In this document: positions 16,941-24,828 of the stretch, one piece after another
Position numbering within the stretch: the first letter of the stretch is position 1
How the letters are laid out: each line of letters starts with the position of its first letter
Assembly (NCBI GenBank): GCA_964291475.2
Contig: OZ220056.1
Span: forward strand, 18,628 to 82,627
Length of the DNA: 64,000 nt
Reading direction: 5' to 3'
Source of the DNA: DAOUKH01 sp964291475
GTDB lineage: Bacteria; Chloroflexota; Dehalococcoidia; SHYB01
The notes under the pieces: model-generated
Seen by the model: the letters and a program-made list of their open reading frames with translations, nothing else
Databases searched by the model: none
What the model was told of the DNA's origin: nothing
Position numbers and translations under genes: made by a program

Positions 16941-18140
16941 ATGATCGACTTCGCGTTCACTCCCGAAGAGGAGGCCCTGCGCCGCGAGGTCCGCGCCTTC
17001 TGCGCCGAGCATTTCACCCCCGACGTCCTGCGCCGCGCCTACCGCCACCCCGGCGGCGGCTACTTCTCGCGCGAAATCTGGGAGATCCTACGCTCCAATC
17101 GCTGGCTTTTCCCTCACTGGACCGAGGCCGAGGGCGGCGCCGCGCTCGGCCCCATGCAGCACGCCATCCTCACCGAGGAGTTGGCCTACGCCCTCATCCA
17201 GTGCGGCTCCCATCATGCCTGCGACGTGGTGCGCGCCGCCGGCGACGAGGCGCAGAAAGCCGCCTACCTGCCGCGATTCGCCTCCGGCGAATGGCTGGTC
17301 ACCATCGGCATTTCCGAGCCCAACGCCGGCTCCGACGCGGCCAACATCGAGATGCGCGCCCGGCGCGACGGCGACGAGTGGGTGCTCAACGGCCAAAAGC
17401 TCTGGGGCGGCCACGGTATGCCGGAGTTCCACGAGAACAACCTCCACATCTGCGTGGCCCGCACCGACCCCGAAGCCGAGCGCCACCGCGGGCTCTCCAT
17501 CTTCCTCGTCCCGCTCACCACGCCGGGCATCACCATGGCGCCGGTCCACATCATGCGCGGCGAGCCCTACGTCGCCTCCGTCGCCGCCACTTACTACGAC
17601 GACGTACGCGTGCCCGTTGACGCTGTCCTCGGCGGCCAGGTCAACAACGGCTGGTATCAGATGACGCGCGTGCTGAACGACGAGCGCGCGACCCTCCTCA
17701 CCGCCAATACCGGCCGCGCCGCGCGGATGCACGACGACCTCGCCGCCTACGTCCGGTCAATCAAGGCAACCGGCAGCGGGGCGCCATGGATGCGGCATCT
17801 GCTCGCCGACCTGTACGTCGAGCTGGAGAGCGTGCGCTGCATGTCCTACGAGGCCGCGGCCCACGCCGACCGCGGCGCCGGTTTGGACGGAGTCTCTCTC
17901 GGAGGGGCGAAGATCGCCGCCGCCGAGCTCTACCAGCGCATGAGCGAAGCCGGCATGAAGATACTCGGCCACCTGGGCCTGCTGAACTTCAAGGAGGCCG
18001 GCCGCGACCTCCCCTTCGCCGACACCGTCCTCTGGTTCGCCATGGGGAGCCGGCAGGGCACCACGGCGGGCGGCTCGGCCGAGGTCATGCTCAACCGGAT
18101 CGCCACCGACCGCCGCGGCCTTGGGCTGCCCCGAGGCTGA
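16941..18140 (+). CDS. Acyl-CoA dehydrogenase family protein
   Basis: A 399-residue FAD enzyme of the acyl-CoA dehydrogenase superfamily. The N-terminal helical domain begins FAFTPEEEALRREVRAF. The middle beta domain has the flavin-binding ITIGISEPNAGSDAAN-type motif near residue 130 and LNGQKLWGGHG, and the C-terminal domain ends GSAEVMLNRIATDRRGLGLPR. These enzymes introduce an alpha,beta double bond into acyl-CoA. It is second in the run after the amidohydrolase; the next dehydrogenase starts 15 nt downstream, so the two may form a heteromer, as seen for steroid-type ACADs (inference). Confidence 0.88.
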   Translation: MIDFAFTPEEEALRREVRAFCAEHFTPDVLRRAYRHPGGGYFSREIWEILRSNRWLFPHWTEAEGGAALGPMQHAILTEELAYALIQCGSHHACDVVRAAGDEAQKAAYLPRFASGEWLVTIGISEPNAGSDAANIEMRARRDGDEWVLNGQKLWGGHGMPEFHENNLHICVARTDPEAERHRGLSIFLVPLTTPGITMAPVHIMRGEPYVASVAATYYDDVRVPVDAVLGGQVNNGWYQMTRVLNDERATLLTANTGRAARMHDDLAAYVRSIKATGSGAPWMRHLLADLYVELESVRCMSYEAAAHADRGAGLDGVSLGGAKIAAAELYQRMSEAGMKILGHLGLLNFKEAGRDLPFADTVLWFAMGSRQGTTAGGSAEVMLNRIATDRRGLGLPRG

Positions 18141-18155
18141 CCTCCGAGGCGCATC

Positions 18156-19284
18156 ATGGACATCGTGCTCGGCGAAGACGACCAGATGCTGCGCGGCTCG
18201 TTCCGCGACTTCTTCACCAACGAGTGCCCCGCCGACCTGGTCCGCGAGGTCGAAGAGAACGACCTCGACTACTCCCGCGAGCTCTACGCCGCCATGGCCG
18301 GGCTCGGCATGCTCTCCCTCCCCTTCCACCAGACCTACGGCGGCCAGGACGGCCACCTCTTCCACCTTGGCCTGTTGTACGAGGAGATGGGCCGCGCGCT
18401 CGCGCCCACGCCCCACCTCTCCACCGTGGTGCTCTGCGGGATGCTCATCGCCGAGGCCGGGCGCGAGGAGCAGCGGCTCGGCTACCTGCCCGCCATCGGC
18501 GCCGGCGACCTCATCGGCGCGCTCGCCCTGACCGAGACCGCCGCCGGGGGTGTGGGAGACATCGCCGCGACCGCGTCCCTGGATGACGATGCGATCGTGC
18601 TCAACGGCGTCAAGCGCTTTGTCCGCCACGGGGCCGCCGCCGACTTCTTCATTGTCGCGGTCCGGGCCGAAGACACCGCGGGAGAGGACGGCGTCTCTCT
18701 GTTCATCGTCCCCGCCGGCGTGGAGGGCCTGACCCTCGAGACCTACCGCACCATGAGCGGCGAGCGCCTCACCGACCTCACCCTCGACGGCGTGCGCCTG
18801 CCGGAGGAGGCCCTGCTGGGCGAGTGGCGCGGCGGATGGCCCCCGCTGGCTCGGGGCCTCGACTACGGGCGGGCCATGCTCGCCTGCGAGATGGTCGGCG
18901 GCGCCGAAGCGCTTCTGGAACGCACCGTCGAGCACTGCAAGCAGCGTCACACCTTCGGCAGGCCCATCGGCGCCAACCAAGCCCTCCAGCACCGCCTCGC
19001 CCGCATCAAGCTGGACCTCGACCGGCATCCGACTCCTCGCCCGTCGCGCTGCCTGGCGCCTCGGCGAGGGCGAAGACGCCGCTCTCGACGCGGCCGCGGC
19101 CAAGGTCGGCGCGAGCGCCCTCTACCGCCTCGCCGCCAACGAGGCCGTCCAGATGCACGGCGGCTACGGCGTCGCCAAGGAGACCGACATCCAACTCTAC
19201 TGGCGCCGCCATAAGGCGTTGGAGGTCTATCTCGGCGACAGCCAGTCCCTCAAAGACGAGATGGCCGACGCGCTCGGGCTTTAG
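18156..19284 (+). CDS. Acyl-CoA dehydrogenase family protein (frameshift near 19015)
   Basis: An acyl-CoA dehydrogenase of about 375 aa, shorter in its N-terminal region than its upstream neighbour and with a weakly conserved flavin motif (ALALTETAAGGVGD). The frame starting at 18156 reads well to LARIKLDLDR and then degenerates. The true C-terminus (GIRLLARRAAWRLGEG ... VQMHGGYGVAKETDIQLYWRR) continues in the +1 frame to a stop at 19284. Dropping one C in the CC of 'gaccggc' near 19021 restores one protein. The preserved second half argues for a recent indel or consensus error rather than an old pseudogene. It is probably a partner of the preceding dehydrogenase. Confidence 0.8.
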
Positions 19285-19344
19285 CGGCGCCTCAGTTGCC
19301 GCCCCCACGCCCTCCGCCAGGCCGGGGGCCGGCGCCGCCCGCGG

Positions 19345-20478
19345 TTACATGTCCGCGAACTCGGGCATCACCTTGTTCGCGAAGAGATCGAGCGTCTTCA
19401 TCACCTTGTCTCGACCCAGGACGCCCTGGCCGAGCAGGAAGAAGCACTCGTTGAAGGGCACCGCGTCGCGGGCCTCCTGGATGCGGCGCTTCACCGTCTC
19501 CGGTCCGCCGATGATCATCGCCGGGTAGGGCATGCCGAAGCCCCAGCCCCAGTTGTCCCACATCCAGTAGGCGTCCTTGGCCCACTCCTGGGCCTCTTCA
19601 TCGGTGTCGGCGAGGATCAGGTAGCCGCCCCAGGCCGCCTCTTCGCCGTAGGGGACCTCCCGTCCGTGCCGCTCCGCCTCCTCGCGGTAGGCGCCCCAGA
19701 GCGTCTTGCAGAACTCCAGGTTCTCTCCAAGGATCACCGGCTTGCCGCCCTCGCGCGCCCAGTAGAGCGCCGTGGTCATGCTCTGGGTGAAACCGCTGTA
19801 GAGCGGCGGGTGCGGCTGCTGGTAGGGCTTCGGTGCGATCCCGACCTCGCGGATCCGGTAGTCGTCGTCGACGCCCTGCCCGAACTTCAGATACGTCGGC
19901 TGCTCGTGCGGGTTCACGAGGTCCTTCGGCGGGAAGGTCCAATACTTGCCCTCGTGAGAGAAGGTGTCGTTGGCCCATGCCTTGCGAATCACCGCGATGC
20001 TCTCCTCGTAGAACTCGCGGTTCATGATGTCCGACGGCTCCTTCCGGTTCCACGGGCCCGCCCCGGTGAGTCCCGGCTTCACCGCCAGGCTCTGGAGCCA
20101 CCGCTCCTGATAGCCTCGGACGAAGGCGACGTTCAGCCGCCCCTTGAGCATGTGGTCGAGGGTCGCGACGTGCTCGGCGACGCGGAGCGGGTTGTGCGCC
20201 GGCAGCGCGTAGCCGAAGAGATCGACCCGCAGCCGCTTCGTCTGCATGCCGATGAAGAGGCTGAGCAGACCAGGCTCGTTGGAGACCTCGAGCCCTTCGA
20301 TCTGGAGATGGTGCTCGGGATGGCCGAAGCCCTCGAAGCCGATCTCGTCGCAGAAGCGGACGTACTCGCCCACCTCATCGAGCATGCCCTGATAGAGCTC
20401 CGGACGCTTCCCCGCCATACCCTGTTCGATCTGGGCGCGGTCGCCAACGGTGCAGTAGATGAAGCCGTGGAATTTCAT
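19345..20478 (-). CDS. LLM-class flavin-dependent oxidoreductase (luciferase-like monooxygenase)
   Basis: A 377-residue TIM-barrel bacterial-luciferase-like monooxygenase using FMNH2 or F420. Motifs are CDEIGFEGFGHPEHHLQIEG near residue 42 (the family E-HH element), RVAEHVATLDHMLKGRLNVAFVRG near residue 100, and the C-terminal GGPETVKRRIQE. Such enzymes oxygenate recalcitrant organics; the substrate is unknown. It is last in a minus-strand run MFS - ferredoxin - SCP2-like - EthD-like - LLM that could supply transport, electrons and oxygenation together. An unusually structured leader of about 180 nt precedes it. Confidence 0.87.
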   Translation of the reverse strand: MKFHGFIYCTVGDRAQIEQGMAGKRPELYQGMLDEVGEYVRFCDEIGFEGFGHPEHHLQIEGLEVSNEPGLLSLFIGMQTKRLRVDLFGYALPAHNPLRVAEHVATLDHMLKGRLNVAFVRGYQERWLQSLAVKPGLTGAGPWNRKEPSDIMNREFYEESIAVIRKAWANDTFSHEGKYWTFPPKDLVNPHEQPTYLKFGQGVDDDYRIREVGIAPKPYQQPHPPLYSGFTQSMTTALYWAREGGKPVILGENLEFCKTLWGAYREEAERHGREVPYGEEAAWGGYLILADTDEEAQEWAKDAYWMWDNWGWGFGMPYPAMIIGGPETVKRRIQEARDAVPFNECFFLLGQGVLGRDKVMKTLDLFANKVMPEFADM

Positions 20479-20513
20479 GGTCTGGTCAGCACCCTCCGGT
20501 CAGCACGCTCTGT

Positions 20514-20649
20514 CTTCGGCCTCGCCTTTGGCCGAAGCTATCAGCCTTGCGTGCGGCCATGCCGCATCGGAAAACATAGCCGTTTTCGATGTCGTGTAGC
20601 GGCCCAGTGGCCCGCTATTCGCCGGGAGCGGCAACCCTCCCACGACATC
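20514..20649 (-). ncRNA. Highly structured leader RNA upstream of the LLM gene (candidate)
   Basis: Read 5'-3' on the minus strand, the region downstream of a TATACT box (20669-20674) folds by eye into four elements. First is a three-way junction with a 9-bp closing stem (GATGTCGTG, 20641-20649, with CACGACATC, 20589-20597) enclosing GGGAG/CTCCC and TAGCGG(G)CC/GGCCGCTA hairpins. Next is GAAAAC-GGCTAT-GTTTTC. Then TGCGGC-ATG-GCCGCA. Last is CTTCGGCC/GGCCGAAG (20514-20537). The last hairpin ends about 35 nt before the LLM ATG. The order and perfect stems suggest a cis-regulatory RNA; no known riboswitch class fits well. Confidence 0.4.
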
Positions 20650-20745
20650 CCTCGAAAAGACCTGCGGCAGTATATCACTCCCTTACTTGAGGACGACGGC
20701 CCCTGGCCTCTAGGCGGACCCGCGCCGGAACCGGACTACCCCAGG

Positions 20746-21466
20746 TTAAAACTCGAAGTCGTAGTCGAAGGGGCGGACGGCTCGCACCGGGGCCGTCACC
20801 AGCGGCGTCCAGACGTCGGCGGGCGGGTCGAGGGCGGCGTCGAGGGCCGCGTTCAGCGCGGCGTCGGCGGGGTCCGTCTCGACGAGCAGCATGTAGGCGA
20901 GCCTACCCGCCTCCTCGGCGGCGTCCGCCTCGAAGGCGACCGCCCCATGGACCCCCTCCACGGCCAGCGCCCCGGGCAGGCCCGTGCCTTCCCACCACGC
21001 CTTCGCCGCGTCGACGTCCTTTGCGTCGCCCATGATCACGACGATGCCGCGATGGGCCAGGTGAGGGATGGCCTCCGGCACGACTGGGATACCCTCGGCG
21101 GCGTAGGTCCCCGTCACGCGGTAGTAGCCCGCATAGGGCACAAACCCCTGCCGCCACATCCGCCCCGCGCGGTTCAAGCCGCGGTCGAGCTCGCGGCCGG
21201 AGACGCGGTAGTCGTCAAAGGCGGTCGTGTTCGTCAGATAGGTGGTGAAGTAGGCCCCTTCGCCATTCCGGAGGGCCTCCATGCCCACGTTGCGGCGGAG
21301 CGCTTTCAGCGCCTTGTCGGCGACATACCGCCGACCCGCGATGACCTCGGGCCGCGAGATGTGCGTCGGCAGGTGGTCGAGGTCGTACCAGCGGTTGTAG
21401 TCCTCGGTCATGTGTGGACTCGGGAGCTACGTCGACGAATGCCAGCACCGCGCCCTTGATTTCCAT
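20746..21466 (-). CDS. EthD-like / dimeric alpha-beta barrel protein (frameshift near 21420)
   Basis: A protein of about 239 aa, with YNRWYDLDHLPTHISRPEVIAGRRYV near the N-terminus, a signature of the EthD/stress-response dimeric alpha-beta barrel group, and a second barrel-like half. The N-terminal strand (MEIKGAVLAFVDVAPE) is in another frame from an ATG at 21466 with a strong GAGAGGAG box; a single-base indel around 'gagtccacacatg' joins the two. If that ATG is not used, translation could begin at 21411. Members often accompany monooxygenases and aid degradation, but the role is not established. It sits 80 nt after the SCP2-like gene. Confidence 0.65.
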
Positions 21467-21546
21467 GCCGCTCCTCTCAATTCGGGGTCCGCGCGCTACC
21501 TTACATCGGGCACGTCCGGTGGGCAAACCCGCCGTAGGGCGCGCTT

Positions 21547-21990
21547 CTAGAACGTCGTTTCGAGGGCCACCGAGGCGTCGACGAACTCCTGGAACGAGAG
21601 CGCCTGCCGGTGGAACTGGTCGACGCGGGTCTGGTCGGCGCCGTAGATGCGGAAGGGGTGCTGGAGGAGGCTGAGGCGGTTGAGGGTGTGGTCGCTGTCC
21701 GCCCGGCCGTTGGCCTTGATGTTCTCGATCATCTCGCGCCAAGTGTTGAGGTCGCCCTCGAGAATCCAGTCGGGGTCGTAGGTCTCGATCTCGCCCGCCG
21801 CCAGCTCGCGCGCTTCGGTGCAGCTGTAGATCTCGAACACCAAGCCGTAGGCGCGGTCGCCGACCTTGAACACGGCGCGCGAGTCGGCGTAGCCCAGAGC
21901 CTTGTACTGCTCCTCGTTCTCATTCATCAGCGCCTGCAGCGCCTCGAACCACTGGAGGCTGGGGAACGCAACCTTGGTCTGTGTGCTCAT
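21547..21990 (-). CDS. SCP2-sterol-transfer-like small protein
   Basis: A 147-residue soluble protein of no sharply defined family. The pattern (VAFPSLQWFEALQALMN, KVGDRAYGLVFEIYSC, WILEGDLNTWREMIENI) resembles SCP2-like lipid-binding domains that read 'W..........G..w..l'. It has no signal peptide. It begins 13 nt after the ferredoxin stop, with GGAGGA upstream, so it is co-translated with the ferredoxin and the LLM run. It may bind a hydrophobic substrate for the monooxygenase; that is inference. Confidence 0.6.
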   Translation of the reverse strand: MSTQTKVAFPSLQWFEALQALMNENEEQYKALGYADSRAVFKVGDRAYGLVFEIYSCTEARELAAGEIETYDPDWILEGDLNTWREMIENIKANGRADSDHTLNRLSLLQHPFRIYGADQTRVDQFHRQALSFQEFVDASVALETTF

Positions 21991-22003
21991 GTGGGCAGTC
22001 CTC

Positions 22004-22450
22004 CTATGGGTCGGTCCCCGCTAGCGCTTTGGAAGAGTACCGGGGGACGACGGCGTAGTCCGGTTTCTGGGCGGCGCGGACCTTGGGGCAGATGCCCTTG
22101 CCCTCGTCGCAGCGGAAGCAGAACCAGTCCCCGCCCTCGGGACGGCGCCACAGTACGTTCCCGCATCCGGCGCAGCGCCGCTCGTCGAGCTCGGTGCATT
22201 CCCAGTCGCGCAGGCTCGACTTGGCGTTGAGCGGGCAGCCGCGACCGTGACAGATGATCGAATCCGGGTCCTGGTGGATGCAGTCGACGGGGCAGACGCT
22301 AGGGCAGGCGTCGCAATCGAAGCAGAGCATCGGGTCGATGATGAAGGTGCCGCGGAAATTGTCGGCGCGGCGCTCGATGGCGAGCGTCGGGCAGATGTAC
22401 TCGCAGGCCCCGCAGCTGATGCAGACGTCGTCGACGATGTAGAAGCTCAT
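22004..22450 (-). CDS. 4Fe-4S ferredoxin with a C-terminal zinc-ribbon-like extension
   Basis: The first 60 residues form a two-cluster ferredoxin: CISCGACEYICP and CFDCDACPSVCPVDC supply the ligands for two 4Fe-4S clusters. The remaining 85 residues include CHGRGCP and a treble-clef or ribbon pair CAGCG...CFRC, which is unusual for a plain ferredoxin. The start at 22450 (MSFYIVDD) is chosen because the first cluster motif begins immediately after. It lies between an MFS exporter and an SCP2-like protein and probably carries electrons to the downstream flavin monooxygenase system. Confidence 0.85.
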   Translation of the reverse strand: MSFYIVDDVCISCGACEYICPTLAIERRADNFRGTFIIDPMLCFDCDACPSVCPVDCIHQDPDSIICHGRGCPLNAKSSLRDWECTELDERRCAGCGNVLWRRPEGGDWFCFRCDEGKGICPKVRAAQKPDYAVVPRYSSKALAGTDP

Positions 22451-22496
22451 GCCATTCCAGGGCGCCGGGCCGCATCCGGCCGAAACGCGGCGGTCA

Positions 22497-24017
22497 CTAT
22501 ACCCCACCCGGCGGGGGCGCCGGCTCCTCCTTCGCGGCGGAACGGCGGCGGCCCAGCCAGAGGGCGGGGATGACAGCCGCGGCGGCCACCACCATCGCCA
22601 CGAAGAAGACGTCTTGGAACCACTCCAGCGTCGCGGCGAGAATAGTGTCCTCGTACGCCGCGGCGCGGGCCTCGAAGGCCTCCAGGCTCTCGCCCGCCAG
22701 CCGCAGCGGCAGGTCGAAGGTGCCCACGAGGTGCTCGAAGTGGTTCTGCCCCCACGAGCTGAGCACGGAGAGCCCTACGATCATCCCCAGCATTCGCATC
22801 ACCGTCACCAGCCCCGACCCGGTCGCCTTCTGGTCGTCCGTCGTGTTGTCGAGGACGGCAACGGTGACCGGCGCGATGACGAGCCCGAACCCCAGGCCGC
22901 CGACCATCAGATCGAGGGTGCCCCGCGGCTCGGGGATTTCCAACGTCCACCGCCCCAGCAGGCCGAATCCCAGCGCCATGAGGGCGACGCCGAGGAACGC
23001 CGGCGGACGGTAGCCGAAGCGCTGGTAAAGGTAGCCGCCCAGCACCGCGCCGATGGGGATCATCACCGTCAGTCGGAGGAGGCGCAGGCCGCCGTCGAGC
23101 GGCTCGCCGCCGAGGATCGTATCGGTCATGAGCGGGATGTTGACCAGGGCAAGGACCAGCGCCGCGCCCACGAACAGGTTTGTCATGTTCGCCGCCACCA
23201 ATGGCGCCTTGCTCCACAGGCGCAGTGGGAGCATCGGGTCGCGGGCCACGGCCTCGCGCCAGACGAAGGCGGCGAAGAACAGGGCCGCGGCAGCGAGCAG
23301 CCCCACACGCCATCCCCCCGCGGCGGGCAGCACGGCGTCGTCGGAGAGGCCGAGCGCCAGCGCGGTGATACTCGCGCCGAGCAGCAGACCGCCCAGGTAG
23401 TCGACGCGCAGCCCGAAGCGCCGCTTGTTGGCAACGGCGGGCAGCACGACCGCGATGACCGCCGCGCCGATGGGGATGTTGACCCAGAAGATCCAACGCC
23501 AGTCGAGGAAGTGGATGAAGAGGCCGCCGTAGAGGGGGCCGAGCACCGCGCCGCCTTCGGCGATGGCGGCGATGGCCCCGATAGCCACCCCGCGCCGGTT
23601 CTCAGGGAAGGCGTCGTAGACGATCGCGATGGCCGCCGGCACGAGCGCGCCGCCCCCCACGGCCTGCACCACCCGGGCCAAGACGATATAGGTGAGGCCG
23701 TCGGCAATGGCGACGAGCGCCGAACCGCCCATGAAGACCAGCATGGCCGCCGTGTAGACCCGTCCATGCCCGTAGATGTCGGAGATGCGCCCCACGAGCG
23801 GCATCGCCGCGGTGAAGCCGATCAGGTAGCCGGTGACGATCCAGGCGCCCTTGTCCAAGTCGCTGACCGGCAGGCCGACGTCGAGGAAGATGCCGGGGAG
23901 GGCGGTGACGACAACCGTCTGGTCGAGCGAGGCAACGAAGACGCCCGAGCCGGTGAGCAGCAGCAGGGCGTAGGCCGACGTCTTGGCGGCGGGCCCGGCC
24001 TCTTGCTTTCCCTGCAT
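22497..24017 (-). CDS. MFS transporter, DHA2 (14-TMS) drug-efflux family
   Basis: A 506-residue membrane protein with about 14 helices. It has the family's motif C-like helix-1 region (SGVFVASLDQTVVVTALPGI) and motif A-like loop (GRISDIYGHGRVYTAAML), plus ALVPAAIAIVYDAFPENRRGVAIG. DHA2 members export drugs and toxic organics by proton antiport. It heads the minus-strand run that continues to ferredoxin, SCP2-like, EthD-like and LLM genes. The lipoprotein gene is 25 nt upstream on the same strand. Confidence 0.9.
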   Translation of the reverse strand: MQGKQEAGPAAKTSAYALLLLTGSGVFVASLDQTVVVTALPGIFLDVGLPVSDLDKGAWIVTGYLIGFTAAMPLVGRISDIYGHGRVYTAAMLVFMGGSALVAIADGLTYIVLARVVQAVGGGALVPAAIAIVYDAFPENRRGVAIGAIAAIAEGGAVLGPLYGGLFIHFLDWRWIFWVNIPIGAAVIAVVLPAVANKRRFGLRVDYLGGLLLGASITALALGLSDDAVLPAAGGWRVGLLAAAALFFAAFVWREAVARDPMLPLRLWSKAPLVAANMTNLFVGAALVLALVNIPLMTDTILGGEPLDGGLRLLRLTVMIPIGAVLGGYLYQRFGYRPPAFLGVALMALGFGLLGRWTLEIPEPRGTLDLMVGGLGFGLVIAPVTVAVLDNTTDDQKATGSGLVTVMRMLGMIVGLSVLSSWGQNHFEHLVGTFDLPLRLAGESLEAFEARAAAYEDTILAATLEWFQDVFFVAMVVAAAAVIPALWLGRRRSAAKEEPAPPPGGV

Positions 24018-24042
24018 GAGCTAGATAGGCCGGCGCGTCGGG

Positions 24043-24828
24043 CTAGATGGGCGGCTCGATCTCGAACGTCGCGCCGAATTCGGAGAACCGGAGCGTCCGC
24101 GAGACGCCCTCGGGTTCGTCGACGGTGAGCCTTCCATCGAGGAAGGCCCTGAGCAGCTCATGGGTCTCCGTGTCGATCAGCACCTCGATGTCCAAGATGG
24201 AGCCCTCGGCATAGCTGCCCGCCATGAACTGCGCCGCCTCGGCGGGGGCGCGTCCGGTGATGGCGTGCACCGGACGCCCGCCGAACTCAGTGGGCTCACC
24301 CAAAAGTAAGCCCTCCATGCCCCGGAGGACGCGCGGCACGCCTTCGGCGGGATCGAAGAAGGCGAGCGGGTTCAGTGCCGTTTCGAATGTCTGCCAATCG
24401 CCGCTGACCGGGTTGGTCATGTAGGTCTTGCCGTCCGCACCGATGACCTCCAGGCGGAGCACGAGACCGGCGAAGATGGCGTCGATTTCTGCATAGAGGC
24501 TGTCGGGCCTGATCATGAAGCCCTCGGCGCGGCGGAGCCCCAGTCCGTTCGAGATCGGCGTCTCCCCGCCCTCGTTTTCCAGGATGTACCGGAAGGAGGT
24601 AACCTTTGCCATGGCGTCGATAGATGCGGCGATGACGTCTTCGGCACGCGGCGCCGGCGTGGGCGTTGGCGGCGGCGTGGGCGTTGCCGACGGCGTCGAG
24701 GTCGGCTCTTCACCGCCTCCGCAAGCCGCGAGCACAAGCAGCAACGTAAGAACTGAAAGAAGCCTCGCCGCGGCCCTCCGGCCGGAGCCCGACCGGCCCG
24801 CTCCGAAAGCAACCAACGCCATGCTCAT
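24043..24828 (-). CDS. LppX/LprAFG-family lipoprotein
   Basis: A lipoprotein precursor of about 261 aa. It has an Arg-rich n-region, a hydrophobic stretch and the lipobox LVLAAC (Cys about residue 36), then a Thr/Pro linker (TPTPPPTPTP) and an LppX-like half-barrel domain (residues about 65-260: DAMAKVTSFRYILENEGG, LDIEVLIDTETHELLRAFLDG). Such proteins bind lipids or carry glycolipids to the surface. Several ATGs are possible (24837, 24828, 24822); 24828 coincides with the predicted transcription start. The gene is head-to-head with a second lipoprotein gene, and the start codons share palindromic CATG sequences. Confidence 0.82.
   Translation of the reverse strand: MSMALVAFGAGRSGSGRRAAARLLSVLTLLLVLAACGGGEEPTSTPSATPTPPPTPTPAPRAEDVIAASIDAMAKVTSFRYILENEGGETPISNGLGLRRAEGFMIRPDSLYAEIDAIFAGLVLRLEVIGADGKTYMTNPVSGDWQTFETALNPLAFFDPAEGVPRVLRGMEGLLLGEPTEFGGRPVHAITGRAPAEAAQFMAGSYAEGSILDIEVLIDTETHELLRAFLDGRLTVDEPEGVSRTLRFSEFGATFEIEPPI

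Noticed and set aside
20514..20649. Possible cobalamin riboswitch: GCCACTG and GCCGAAGAC occur in the minus-strand leader
   Set aside because: The other conserved B12 elements (GGGAA...GGTG...A.TCC block and GCNGCCCCCGC) are absent, and GCCACTG lies inside a simple hairpin. It is kept only as an unknown structured leader.
20589..20649. Three-way junction as a hammerhead ribozyme
   Set aside because: The CUGAUGA and GAAA core boxes are missing on both strands.
19666..21459. 597-codon plus-strand open frame
   Set aside because: It is antisense to the LLM, its leader and the EthD-like gene. Its composition is that of a GC-rich shadow, and the minus-strand genes carry recognisable motifs.
22449..24128. 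559-codon plus-strand open frame over the MFS gene
   Set aside because: A complement-strand shadow of a clear 14-TMS transporter; no start signal or family match.
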